From assembly GCA_002786025.1 (NCBI GenBank), contig NHNW01000002.1, forward strand, positions 1,426,001 to 1,490,000: a stretch of 64,000 bases of DNA. Reading direction: 5' to 3'. The position numbers and the translations under genes are program-made. The notes beneath the pieces were generated by a model that saw only the letters and a list, made by a program, of their open reading frames with translations, was not told where the DNA came from and searched no databases. Of the stretch, positions 11,128 through 21,607 are shown in pieces. The stretch comes from Zasmidium citrigriseum (Eukaryota > Ascomycota > Dothideomycetes > Mycosphaerellales > Mycosphaerellaceae). The stretch's first letter is position 1, and every line of letters starts with the position of its first letter.

Positions 11128-12438
11128 ATGCGCACGAAACAAACCTCGAAGGGGGAGAAGTTCGCGAAGCTGGAGAAGGCGGAAAAGGCTGCTGCTGCCG
11201 CCAACAAGAAGGGCAGAGTGGTGAAGAAACCCAAGACCGACACCGAAAATGCTTCTAAGCGGGGTGCGCGGAAGTCAGACAACTCGACCGATCCAGAAAA
11301 GATCAAGGCATGGCTAGATAAGACAACCGAGGGGCCATGGACGGTGCATACCGTTCCTATATCCAACAAGCGGAAGAGAGATGCGCCTGCGAAAATGGAG
11401 ATCGAGGACCGGCTATTTGAAGACAGACTCAAGGTGCAATACGAAGTGAAGCCACGGGAGAAGTGGGATGCTCTCAAGCCATATAAGAAATTCACGGGTA
11501 AGTAAGACCGCGTGGGAAACATGAGGCTTTACTAACATGATCAGTTGCCGCGGAGAGCATCGCGATTGGAGATTGCATTCTAGTCGGACACAGCGACGGC
11601 GGAGAGGAGCCAGATGCAAGAGTCGACGTTGCGGATCAATGGAAGGCGAAGGTGCTGGAAGTGCGAGCTCTGGACTCGGAGCACGTCTATTTACGTGTGA
11701 GCTGGCTCAACAGACCGGAAGACCTGGACTCGGGTCGCAAGGACTACCACGGCGAGAACGAATTGATACCGACCAACCAAATGGATGTCATTGATGCCAT
11801 GACTGTCAATGGCATGATTGATGTGATGCATTGGGACGAGAACGACGTCGACGCTCAGATGGTCAACGAGAACCAGTATTTCTGGAGACAGACGTTTGAC
11901 TATGTGGGCAGCAAGACCTTTTCGGTGTGTATTCAATGTATCCTTTGGTGAGAGGTTTCAACTGACTTGAGAATAGAAACTCCGCCAGATCTGCAGAGAC
12001 AATCGACCACAGAATCCTGACGAGATTATCATTGAATGCTCAAACGAGGGCTGTCGGAGTTGGCTACATGCAAATTGTGTGGTACAACAGGCCGCCAAAT
12101 CAGCAGGTATGTTAGCGCTTAATCAAGCAGCAGGATCGAACATACCACTGACACCTTGTACAGCAGAAGAAGCATCCGGAAAAGCCAAGTCGAATACGCC
12201 CAAGAAACGCCAACCTCGAACCGTCTTCAGCGGCTCAAATCGACCACCTCCCGCCGCAAAAGCAATCCAAGGCGACTTCACGGCAGAGCTTTACCTCGCA
12301 AGTCCACCCAGCACAGAACCCGACGAGATCTCCGTCAAGCCGGCTGCCACAAAGCCTGAGATCATCATCACAGACTCCAAAGGCGAAAAGCAAGCGCAAG
12401 ATCTCTACTGTCTGTGCTGCTCAAAACCAATCGAGTGA
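11128..12438 (+). CDS. BAH-PHD chromatin reader (EPR-1/EBS-like)
   Basis: Four-exon model of 384 aa: 11128-11497, 11545-11924, 11977-12106, 12164-12438. Introns are 47, 52 and 57 nt with GT/AG ends and CTAAC or CTGAC branch points; all junctions keep phase. The N terminus is Lys-rich. A BAH domain spans about residues 125-250, with the conserved YLRVSWLNRPEDL and YHGENELIPTNQMDVID segments. It is followed by a PHD-like zinc module (CRDN...ECSNEGCRSWLHANC and a terminal YCLCC). BAH-PHD proteins of this size include plant EBS/SHL and Neurospora EPR-1, which read H3K27me3 in facultative heterochromatin. That role is inferred from architecture; other fungal BAH-PHD proteins exist. Confidence 0.78.
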
Positions 12439-14269
12439 ACGTGCTCGGCGTTCTCACCACACAAGCAAGTACAAGCAAGCATGGACCCGCCTCCACGGCC
12501 TCCACGTGGATGCATGAAGGACCCGCTTTGCTAACGCAGGAGCGCATGGAGCCGTCTACCACCGCCGGCGTCTCTTGCAGGCGTCGGGAGATTATGTATG
12601 TACGGGGACGGGCGAGAAGTAGGAACGTTGCTTGCGATGCGAACTGAACGAATGGCTACCGAATTTCGATCTACCGACATACGGAGCTCCGCGGCGTGCA
12701 GCGAGCATCTCATGCGGCTAGAAAAGGGACGATATGCTGCGTGAGCATCACTGGTACTGGTGTTCTTGGATGTTGCTCTTGCTCTGCCTTTTGGGATCTG
12801 AAGTCTGAAGAAGACACGGATGAGCTACGGCACGGCACGCCGTGGTTGTTGATGCCTATCTACGAGGGAACGAGAAGCATGCATGCAGTTTGCTGTAGTA
12901 ATGTATCAAAAGACATACGAAAATCGGAACGTCAACTTGCCGAAGAGGACTTGCGGATCCGAATTGTTTCAAACGCCTGTCGAGATGATTCAATGCGCTG
13001 TCAAAGCGTTGAATCCCCTCCGTCGTTCTCATCAGCAGTGCCGTTTACGTTTATTATATTCGATTTATCAATCAAGCTTTGGGCTTTGCAGAAAGTTTAA
13101 ATTTCTTCCACAAGTACATGCACTGCACGAGCATGTGACGTTGATGCAAGATGCAGGAGAACGCAGAAGCCAATGGCTAATAAGAAATTGGCAGGTTGTC
13201 GAACCCCTGCTGGAAGTGGTTTGCGCGCTCCGCCGGCCCCGGCACCGAACGCACCTGCCGAGTTCGAGGGAGTCGTGCCGAATATGAGCCAAATTGAAAG
13301 GTTTCGATGATTCCTCTTGGAGATCTTTCGGTGATCGGGTGCGATGGAATGTGGTTGTCGAAGGGTCCGGAGATAGGTTCAGGTGGAGGATAAGAACAAG
13401 AATGTCTCGGGATGTGGGAGGTTTGGAGAGGGTGAAGATTGATTGAGCAGACGGCAAGTGGTTGATGAGGTGTGGGTTCTTTCGGCTGTTCACTTTCCCT
13501 CTCCCCCGTCGCCGTCGCCGACGCCGCCGCGAACACTCGACCGAATGGCTCGGCAAGACATGTACTGTCCATTCACCTACCTACACGTATGTTACATCGT
13601 CTCATCCGAACTGTCTTGCCTGTCTTCTTTCGTTCATACCGTCATATCATCCTCCGGGGCCGTGAACGGTTCGTCCGTCGACAGAGTGGGTTGTCGAACT
13701 AAACCCACCCCCTGCTTTCTGGCTGCATATGCACGAGCAAGGCTTTGGCCCGGTTCAAATCAAATTGGCGCGCGCTCGCTGATGGAGATGATGCAGCATG
13801 CAAGCTACGCAACGGACGACTCTAGTCATGCAACTGCGCATGTTCGAGTGTACCTGATCGTCGTCGTCGCTCTCGTCGGCGCTATTCATCCTAGATCGAT
13901 CCCCCATTCCCTTTTCCCTTCCTTCTCTTTCTTCTCTCCTACGGCATTCCTATCGCGTGCGAGTCATCAACTCTGCGCGGGGAGGGTTTGGATTGGCAGA
14001 GCTCCCTCGACCGACCGACACTACCACGACTCGACATCACTTCTGCACGACGAACGAACAGGCGAGCTTGACGATTATCTAACCGCTCTTCTCTTCTCTT
14101 TCTTTCTAGCTTTCTAGTCGGTCCTTACCGTGTGAAACCTTGAAACAACCAGAGAGAGTCTACTACTACCAAGCTTCTTGTATATCTGTTTTATCTTGCC
14201 GAGGAGATCCGCCGCCCGCATTGCTGGAAAGGAAAGGAAAGCTTCACCCCTCACTTTCGAGAGAGAGCG
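12439..14269. promoter_or_regulatory. long intergenic region and probable 5' leader of the epimerase gene
   Basis: No protein-like frame was found. Sequence just upstream of the ATG at 14270 is pyrimidine-rich (runs of CTTTCT at about 14090-14118), as is common in fungal core promoters and leaders. The first part is 3' flank of the BAH-PHD gene. Confidence 0.45.
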
Positions 14270-15791
14270 ATGGCCGATACGAGCCCCGCAGTTCCTTCGA
14301 CCGCCGACGGCGAGCAGCCACCACAGGCGATAGCGGGAGCTGAGGAACAGAAGACTGAAGCTGTTGCGAGTGAGGAGAAGCCTCAGGAAGCTGGCGCAGA
14401 TGGACCAGCACAGACACCATCACAGCCGGAGGGCGAGACTCCGGCTGCTGCTGCGAGCTCAGAACAGCAGGCCAACTCAGGCGCCGCAGAGATCGACCCG
14501 TCAAAACCCAGCGTTCTCATAATCGGTGGTCTCGGTATGCAAAATCTCACATACGTCTACAGCGCGTGCGGAATGACAAGCTTATCGAAAGATTTTGTGA
14601 AATAGGATACATCGGCCGCTACCTCGCCGACTACATCCACAAGAACCAACTCGCCTCGACCCTACGTCTCGTCGACAAGCAACTCCCGCAACTCGCCTCT
14701 CTCGCGCCTGAACATCAGGAAGCCTGCTCCAACGATAACTTCGTGCAAGCCGACGCCTCGCGCGAGCAATCCCAATCGCGGATCTTCGACCTCCCACCCG
14801 CGGCCGACGGCTCGAACAGGGAGTTTGACTATGTCTTCAACTGCGGGGGTGAAACGCGCTTCTCGCAGGAGGACGAGGTGTACCGTCTGCGTAGCTATCA
14901 GCTGAGTCTCACAGTAGGCAAAGAAGCAGCGCGAAGAGGCGTGAAAGCTTTCGTGGAGTTGAGTACAGGGACTGTGTACAACCCCAACAAGAACCCGCAA
15001 AAGGAGACGGATAAGACGAGTAAACCGCACACCAAACAGGCGAAGTGGAAGCTTTCTGCCGAAGAGGAGTTGGCGAAGATTCCCGGGTTGAGGCTGGTTG
15101 TGCTCAGGTTTCCGAATGTTTATGGTCCGTATGGACGGGGCTGGCTAGGGACGCAGCTGTGTTTGGCGAGAGTATACCAGAGTCGCGAGCCTAAGGAGAC
15201 GATGAAATGGCTCTGGAGCGGCGATCTGCGCACCAACACTCTCCACGTCGAAGACGCCGCGCGCGCGTGTTGGCTCGCAGCCGAATGGCGCTCCACGCAC
15301 GATAGTCTCCCCTCCGGCCCCGCGGACAGCAAGATCGTCTTCAACGTCGTCGACAAAGGCCAAACAACGCAAGGGACCATGGCGAGCATCATCAAAGACC
15401 TCTTCGGGATCGAGACGGGATTCCAGAACGCTCTTGTCAACACATTTGCGCGGTTGAATTTGGAGCATGTGGTCGATGATGTGAATGATGATACTCTGGA
15501 CGATTGGGCGGATTTGCAGGAGGCGGCGGGGATTAGGGGGAACGGGGGCCCGTTGAGTCCGTTTATGGAGAAGGAGATTTTGAGGGATGCGGATTTGAGT
15601 ATTGATGGGGCGAGGTTTGAGGGGGTTGTTGGGTTCAGGTGAGTTTTATTATGTTTGTGTTAGAGGTGGTGGGATTTGAGCATGACTTACTGACTCTTTT
15701 CGTGTTTGGCAGGCCACAGCATGAACGCATCACCAAAGAAGAAGTCCAGCGCGTGATTGACAGTTACAAGACGATGAATTGGTGGCCTTGA
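14270..15791 (+). CDS. NAD-dependent epimerase/dehydratase (extended SDR)
   Basis: Three exons: 14270-14534, 14606-15638, 15713-15791; 458 aa. The first intron (71 nt) splits the nucleotide-binding motif and splicing restores VLIIGGLGYIGRYLADYI, a GxxGxxG Rossmann loop. The catalytic YxxxK is seen in STGTVYNPNK. Further extended-SDR features are LRFPNVYGPYG and NTLHVEDAARACWLA. About 80 N-terminal residues are Ala/Glu/Pro-rich and look disordered. The C terminus ends MNWWP after the last short exon. The protein probably acts on a nucleotide-sugar or similar substrate, but the substrate cannot be read from sequence. Confidence 0.85.
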
Positions 15792-16355
15792 TGCACCACC
15801 CGTGAGGAAGAAACGGCCGAATTTTTTTCGTTGTATGAAATGACTTGCTGGAGATTCTTGTAGCATAGCGATTTTCTATCTTCTTCTTTTGATACCGATT
15901 TAAAGAATAGAGGGCATGAGGAAGGGAAAGGGGGATTGTTGGAGATCGTATTTGTTGATGGCTGACCGTTGGCGGGAAGATCCGTTGCCAAATCTCATCG
16001 ATGTGGTTTGACTTCACCTCTTCTTCTCTCCTTCCCTCCTTCCCACTCATCAAAGATTTGCTCTTTCTGCCCGTGATTCGACAAATCGGCGTATGAAGCA
16101 CGGCCGACTATGACTGGCATCGAATCTCAGCAAGATGATCTCAGTGGCGGCTTCAACGTGCAGCAGGCACGCGCCGCAGGCAGCCTCTACTTCGGCGGAC
16201 CTCACCTGATCTTGAAATCGAAGCTCTGAGGCTGGAGCTGGAGCTTAGGGAAGACCTGAAAATGCGCTGAGTATCTGCGCCCACCTAGGTGAGTATGTCG
16301 TGAGAGACCAGCGTTGCGTGTCGGCACAGAAGACAGGCCGTCTCCAGGAGCTCTG
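15792..16355. promoter_or_regulatory. upstream region of HET gene 1
   Basis: It contains a 39-codon upstream frame starting at 16110 and a likely leader intron (GTGAGT at 16289 to CAG at 16329). No separate gene is supported. Confidence 0.35.
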
Positions 16356-19010
16356 ATGGATCATCTACCCGCTCCAGCCGATCCTGTAGCACCGCTGCCA
16401 GAGGTGCCGTATGTTTGCAAGATCCCGTACGATGGCGGAGGATTTCTATTTTATCCGATCCGCCAGGGAATTCCGCAGTTGAGCAAGTCGGACACTTGGG
16501 CCAGCATAGCCGCTTGGGAGGCCAAACATCCCCTCGATGATAGGATTCTCGAGGATCTGCTCCAGTCGTGGCTCTTCTTTGGCCTGCTTCATGAGCTTTT
16601 GAGTCGGCATAATCTGTTTGATGCGGCCGGTTACGTGGAAACGAGCGGATCTGGACGGAAATGCGTGCATACGAAGAATCTGATCCGGCGTCTAGGACAG
16701 TGGGCTAACATCGTACGCTTCTGGGAAAAGAGACAAAAGGTCGAAGAGCTGAAGCACTTGTCGGCTTGTCTGACACTTGCCACTGAAGCCAGTCTCCTCA
16801 TCTTTATGGATCGCCACCAGGGCTGCAACCGCGCACTCGCGTGGTCGCTCGCGGCTCTCCAAGAGACCATCGCGGGCGCCGTCAGTCTCGCCTTCGTCAG
16901 CCCGACGAACTTCACGACAGTCCCGGCAACGACGGCCGTAGTCTTGAACTACGCGGAGATGGACTCGATGATCCGCAATGGATGGTGTATCCATGAAGTC
17001 CTCTGTGCTCATAAACAGTTCGAGAGCACTGCGGGACGGTTTTATATCCAGCGAATGCGCAGGTCTAGTCTCGGTCTCGAGCACAGCCGTTGCGAGGAAG
17101 ATACTTGCAAGCGTCTGCAGATCGATCTCTCCATGTACAAGCCGCAGCATATTTCAGAGACCTGTCAGTGCTCGTGGTCTGGACCGACGCCACGAGAGAT
17201 TGCAAGGTGCCTGGAAGCTGGAAGCTTCCCGGTGCTGCGGATCCGGGGCGACGATTTGGGAAGCGTTGAAATCGATATTGTGCCGTACGTCAAAGGCATG
17301 GTGTATGTGGCACTGTCTCACGTATGGGCAGATGGGTTGGGGAATCCAGCTGCGAATCGTTTGCCCCAGTGCCAGCTACTTCGCCTGAAGAGGCTGGTCG
17401 AAGATGTGCGCGAGACGCGCTTCTTACAGTTAGTCGACAAGAATGCCGAGTTCATACGCCCACCGCGTCCGATCAAGTTCATGGATGAATCACAGGAGAT
17501 GTTCATCTGGTGTGATAGCATTTGCTGCCCAGTGCAAGACACAGCAGACCCATTTTCATCGGCCGATCTGGCATATGCACAGTCCACTGCTATCGCAAGG
17601 CTGCGGGATGTATATCAACAAGCAGCATATGTCCTGGTCTTGGACAAGGGCCTCGAGCAGGTCGATTTTGATGCCATCGACAGTCTTGAAGCGGGCCTCA
17701 GGATCTTCACAAGCAGATGGATACGCCGGCTATGGACTTTTCAAGAAGCTGGACTGGCTCGACGACTTCTCATCTCCTTCCGTGATACCATTGTTAATTT
17801 CGAGCGGATTCATGGTGCCATGCACTGGACTTCTTCATATGCGCTTGATGCTCGGAATTTTCAGCTGCGGCGAGATCTGACGCAGCACTGTTTCAACCTT
17901 CGGGCATGGTTTGATCAGAAGGGGCTCGTTGGCATCGACCGTCGTGGACTCGTCTGGAGCTTGTGTTGGCGCAGAGTCAGTATCCCTGCCGACGAAGCGC
18001 TCTGCCTGGCCGCGGCTTTCAATGTGGATATCATGGCCGTCTCCAGAACATTTAACACTGTCGATGAGCGGATGAGGGAATTGTGGCGACAGGTGTCGTT
18101 GTCGTCAAGGGGAGTCTCCGCGTTCCTCATCTTCAGCTGCCTGCCGCGCATTACATTGCCGGGATTTCGATGGGCGCCTTCGACCATATTGCAGAGTGTC
18201 CGAGCTAGTAGCGTGCTGGAGACCGTGTTGGCAGGTAACAATGACCCGCGAGGGCAAGTGACTCCGCATGGCTTGCGTGTGAATCTACCGGGCTGGACAG
18301 TGCGGATTCTGGGACCTCCCGACGGAATTCCAGGCGACTTGATGGCCAATGACGACCCAACGGGTTACGCTTTCAGGGATACCAGGACCGGTGCTTGGTA
18401 TTCAATCGGCGAAAGTCAAGATCTACAGCCCGGAAGGCATATGCGCTTGAATCATTTGTTGAAGGACCGGGACCGACTCTGGCATGTGATCCTCGACACT
18501 ACTGGCACGAAAGAGCAGCAGCTTCACCTTGGCTGTAAAGGGCTCTTAGTTTCCTCAGCAGCCCTCGTGGGCTCAAGCATACCGGTTCAACGCTCGGAAA
18601 TGGTCGTTTGGGTTCAAAGACTCTCTCCTCATCGTTGCTTCATCTGGGAATATGTCTACCACCGTATACACTCTCTGCGGGACGATTGGAAAATTGAGGC
18701 CATATCCCGCATGTTGGAAGACGTGCAAGCTATAGACCAAGCGTGGGCCAAAATTTTGTACGATACGCATCTTGATGCAGGGGCCGAGGTATCGAAACTC
18801 ACGCCTCTGGAGGAGCTATGTCGAGAACTGTTGATTCAAATCAAGTCCGAGACAGAGGCGCTCGTAAGAGACGAAGCAATGGTGCAAGCCTTTTGGGAGG
18901 CTGGGGCCCATGTGAGTGATCTGCCACATCTTTTGAAAAGTGTGTTCTTGGGGTGGATAGGGACGATTGAGGAGACTTTTTACGAGGCCACGACTTGGTA
19001 TGTGGACTGA
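16356..19010 (+). CDS. HET-domain protein 1
   Basis: Intronless, 884 aa from the ATG at 16356; the open frame extends a little upstream but only with TTG. The HET (heterokaryon incompatibility) domain lies around residues 320-480, with the family motifs in divergent form: YVALSHVWADG, MFIWCDSICCPV and SRWIRRLWTFQEA. HET domains in known incompatibility proteins trigger cell death when a non-self partner is sensed. The long N-terminal (about 320 aa) and C-terminal regions have no recognised domain. Its stop codon lies 7 nt from the stop of the convergent HxxHC gene, so the transcripts must overlap. Confidence 0.85.
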   Translation: MDHLPAPADPVAPLPEVPYVCKIPYDGGGFLFYPIRQGIPQLSKSDTWASIAAWEAKHPLDDRILEDLLQSWLFFGLLHELLSRHNLFDAAGYVETSGSGRKCVHTKNLIRRLGQWANIVRFWEKRQKVEELKHLSACLTLATEASLLIFMDRHQGCNRALAWSLAALQETIAGAVSLAFVSPTNFTTVPATTAVVLNYAEMDSMIRNGWCIHEVLCAHKQFESTAGRFYIQRMRRSSLGLEHSRCEEDTCKRLQIDLSMYKPQHISETCQCSWSGPTPREIARCLEAGSFPVLRIRGDDLGSVEIDIVPYVKGMVYVALSHVWADGLGNPAANRLPQCQLLRLKRLVEDVRETRFLQLVDKNAEFIRPPRPIKFMDESQEMFIWCDSICCPVQDTADPFSSADLAYAQSTAIARLRDVYQQAAYVLVLDKGLEQVDFDAIDSLEAGLRIFTSRWIRRLWTFQEAGLARRLLISFRDTIVNFERIHGAMHWTSSYALDARNFQLRRDLTQHCFNLRAWFDQKGLVGIDRRGLVWSLCWRRVSIPADEALCLAAAFNVDIMAVSRTFNTVDERMRELWRQVSLSSRGVSAFLIFSCLPRITLPGFRWAPSTILQSVRASSVLETVLAGNNDPRGQVTPHGLRVNLPGWTVRILGPPDGIPGDLMANDDPTGYAFRDTRTGAWYSIGESQDLQPGRHMRLNHLLKDRDRLWHVILDTTGTKEQQLHLGCKGLLVSSAALVGSSIPVQRSEMVVWVQRLSPHRCFIWEYVYHRIHSLRDDWKIEAISRMLEDVQAIDQAWAKILYDTHLDAGAEVSKLTPLEELCRELLIQIKSETEALVRDEAMVQAFWEAGAHVSDLPHLLKSVFLGWIGTIEETFYEATTWYVD

Positions 19011-19017
19011 TACACCC

Positions 19018-19656
19018 TTACTTCGTCCACGGCGTCGGATCACACTCATACATCCCCAATGTCGCCACCGTCAACGGATCATCTCCTTCGCCCAAAGCCT
19101 TCAGTTGATCAATACAATGCCGGGCATGATCGAAACTCAACGACTTCCTATCCAGCCACGACAACCCCTTCTTCTGAGCATACGCCGATTTCTCCCACAG
19201 GAACAGGCAGTGTTCGGTGTGGTACCCTGCTTCGCCGGTCCAGATGTTGAGCTCCTTTCCCTCCCACAGGTCTTCTTCCGTCAGGGGCTTCGTCAGGTTC
19301 TCGTCGGCGTACCAGGTCCATTTGTTGAAGGAATACGAGTTGGTCACTTCGGCGAATTGGCAGTGAGGTGGCATCCAGCCGTAGATTAGGGGCTCCATTA
19401 CGCAGCCGCGGGATATGGCGTCGGCGCTTGTGCGGCCGCAGTTCGTGATGAGAGGAGTCGGAGTTCTTGATCTGGCTGAGAACCTGAGAGGACGAATGGA
19501 ACCAAGAAGTATCCCGAGGCCTATCGAAGCGACGATGCCGATGAAAAGGAGGCCATATCTTGTCCGTTGTCTGGATTGTGGAGGCCTTGTCAATACCTTC
19601 TCGTCCTGCGTCTCATCATCCGCGACCTGGGTGTACTGGAAGTCTTTGAATGCCAT
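19018..19656 (-). CDS. membrane protein with two HxxHC motifs (UstYa/DUF3328-related)
   Basis: Intronless, 212 aa from the ATG at 19656. A short cytosolic N terminus is followed by one membrane helix (about residues 34-54, LLFIGIVASIGLGILLG), giving type II topology. The lumenal part begins with a Cys-Gly segment (NCGRTSADAISRGC) and carries two HxxHC motifs, HTEHC and HARHC, 31 residues apart. Paired HxxHC is the signature of the UstYa family, whose characterised members oxidise and cyclise ribosomal peptides; this protein belongs to a divergent branch found widely in ascomycetes. It lies downstream of, and on the same strand as, the repeat precursor. A role in maturing that peptide is an inference. 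Confidence 0.72.
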   Translation of the reverse strand: MAFKDFQYTQVADDETQDEKVLTRPPQSRQRTRYGLLFIGIVASIGLGILLGSIRPLRFSARSRTPTPLITNCGRTSADAISRGCVMEPLIYGWMPPHCQFAEVTNSYSFNKWTWYADENLTKPLTEEDLWEGKELNIWTGEAGYHTEHCLFLWEKSAYAQKKGLSWLDRKSLSFDHARHCIDQLKALGEGDDPLTVATLGMYECDPTPWTK

Positions 19657-20302
19657 TGCTCGAGCCTTTGATTGGACCAGACTTGGTTTACTGGACGAAG
19701 CAAAACGAAGTAGCTGGTGTGCTCAAGGACGGCGAAGACAGCTGCTCAGAGGACTGCAACGCGGAACGCATCTTCGACCAATGCACCATGGCTCAGCCCT
19801 CGAATCTCGTCAAGAGCACGATGTAACATCATTGCCACTATCACCTCAATGCCGCGGAAAGCCATGAATCCAGCACGCCTTCTCATGCAATGCAATGCAA
19901 TACCACGCGGAAGAGGCACTTCTCCATTCGGAAGGTTGACACATGCGCACACTTGCCCGCATGGGGCAGGTCAGAACAACCTATCATTGTTCCGTGGACG
20001 CCACCAACAGCCTGATACACTAAATTCTCGAAGGATTTGCGAAAGTCGCGAAGCTACACTTGCTCGCGTGAGTAGCGCCTGCTTGGTCAACCACCGGCTC
20101 AGGCTATCAGCTCCGCAACCCGCATTTACTATCGAACTTGGCTGTGGAGCTTTACGAGCTTCAGTGTGAGCTTGATGAGACGGAAGACAAGCTTGCGTGG
20201 GTCTTGGATTGTTCCTGTCTTGAGGCTACTTGAAGACAAGGAGAATTGCCAAGGGTGTCGGATGCTTGACTTCGACGGCAGCCAAAGAGCCAGCTTTCTG
20301 AT
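19657..20302. other. intergenic stretch between HxxHC gene and precursor gene
   Basis: It holds the promoter of the 19018-19656 gene and the 3' flank of the precursor. A short plus-strand Leu/Glu-rich frame at about 20120-20225 (LAVELYELQCELDETEDKL) looks coiled-coil-like but has no start or partner exon. Confidence 0.35.
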
Positions 20303-20890
20303 CTACTCTGGAGATTCATTCAGACAACGCTTTCTGCACCCATCCGGGCTTGGGGAAACGATGTCGCCTCGCTTCTCTGCTTCAACTCCATCGGCACCTG
20401 GAGGAACGTAAAACATGTTGCCTCGCTTCTCCGCTGCGACACCCTCCGCACCGGCAGGAACGTAGAACTACAATAGTCAGAAGCGTCAGCAATCATTCTG
20501 ACAGAAGTTCACACTGCAACTCACCATGTTGCCTGGAGCACGCTTCTCTGCTTCAACACCTTCCGCGCCAGCAGGAACGTAAAACTTCGGGAAAGTTAGC
20601 TTCACTCTCAGGGGTTGAAGTTTTGGATATACCATGTTGCCACGCTTCTGTGCTTCAGCACCGTCTGCGCCGGGTGGGACGTAGAACTGTTCGAGCTGAT
20701 CAGCATCGTTCAATTCCTGACAATGTTTGTCCAGCTAGCTTACCATGTTACCTGGATCACGCTTCTCCGCCTCTGTACCTTCCGCACCAGCTGGCACATA
20801 GAACATGTTGCCCGGAGCACGCTTGTCTACCGGTGCAGCAGCAGACAAAGCCAGCATGCAAGCGGCACTGAGAATCGTGGAGGTCTTCAT
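20303..20890 (-). CDS. secreted Kex2-processed repeat precursor (candidate RiPP precursor)
   Basis: Four-exon model, 141 aa: exons 20890-20744, 20686-20633, 20584-20525, 20467-20303; introns of 57, 48 and 57 nt, all phase 0 with GT/AG ends. A signal peptide (about 19 residues, MKTSTILSAACMLALSAAA) and a short PVDKR leader precede five tandem 18-20-residue units. Each unit contains NMFYVP, then P/A-G-A-D/E-G, then an acidic spacer ending in Lys-Arg, the Kex2 cleavage site. A 21-residue tail follows, with two Cys. Signal peptide, KR-separated repeats and a Tyr-containing core are the hallmarks of fungal dikaritin-type RiPP precursors. HxxHC genes on both sides fit this. An alpha-pheromone-like precursor is the main alternative. 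The product and its activity are unknown. Confidence 0.85.
20369..20818 (-). repeat. five tandem coding repeats of the precursor
   Basis: Unit 1 is 20818-20759, unit 2 20758-20642, unit 3 20641-20540, unit 4 20539-20423 and unit 5 20422-20369. Units 2, 3 and 4 are each interrupted by an intron exactly between Met and Phe of NM/FYVP; units 1 and 5 are uninterrupted. Units 1, 2 and 4 begin with an extra Ala-Pro or Asp-Pro before GNM; units 3 and 5 do not. Units 2 and 5 carry VPPGADG, the others VPAGAEG. Confidence 0.85.
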
Positions 20891-21607
20891 GTTGTTGCTG
20901 TACCGGCTGCGGTTTGTCCTCGAAGGTGTGTTCTTGACGGAATCAATCTGGTCAACGCTTCAACAAAGAGACAAAGATATATGTTTGAACTCTGTCGAAT
21001 TTCGACCAGCGCCCAAGATGCGGATCAGGTTACATCGTCCGTCACCTGCAGATGCATCACCTTGGACTCCACAAAGATAACGCACCTGCTCAAAATTGTG
21101 AGCATCCATCGTTTGGAAGACCTTTGCCGTACTAGGCAGTTGGGAAGGCTTCAGCTCCGGATACCACCTTTACCCGCGGGCTCAATAACCACGCTAGTAC
21201 ATCAGCCCTAGAAGTCCGGCCCATGTGAGGGCATCCAGAAATTCTCTCACACGCTACTGCTATGCAGACGGACGCCTCGAACCTCATGTGGTTCTCGGAT
21301 CAGCTTACCAGAACCTGTATTCATAGGTTAGCATCGGTTCAGAAGCTGGATCCTTTAGTCAACGATGGATTCACTTACATCTCGAAGCAAGCTAGACCGG
21401 ATCTGGAAGGTCCCCGATATCTGTTCATGCACTACACTAGCTTCATGCACGTGAGCTGAAGGCTTGATGTTGGCTTCGAAATTCTTCGCCATTGCTTGTG
21501 TTGCATCGACAAGACGCTGAGGTAGAGAGTTGTCTCTTGGAGTGAAAGCTTCTCCGGACGTCGATTGGAATCGGGGCTTGTCAAGTTCAACTTTTTCACA
21601 CTTCGCG
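20891..21607. promoter_or_regulatory. divergent promoter region between precursor and UstYa-family genes
   Basis: The two genes point away from this 717-bp stretch. An AT-rich ATATAT at 20977-20982 lies about 87 bp upstream of the precursor ATG and may act as its TATA element. No protein-like frame was found. Confidence 0.45.

Noticed and set aside
13443..14117. 224-codon plus-strand frame before the epimerase gene
   Set aside because: Composition is that of C/T-rich non-coding DNA (Ser/Leu/Pro bias), with no domain, and it lies in the expected leader/promoter.
20303..20890. Alpha-pheromone precursor as the identity of the repeat gene
   Set aside because: It shares signal peptide and KR sites, but the repeat unit lacks the Trp/Cys-rich character usual for such peptides, and HxxHC genes are adjacent. 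Kept only as an alternative.
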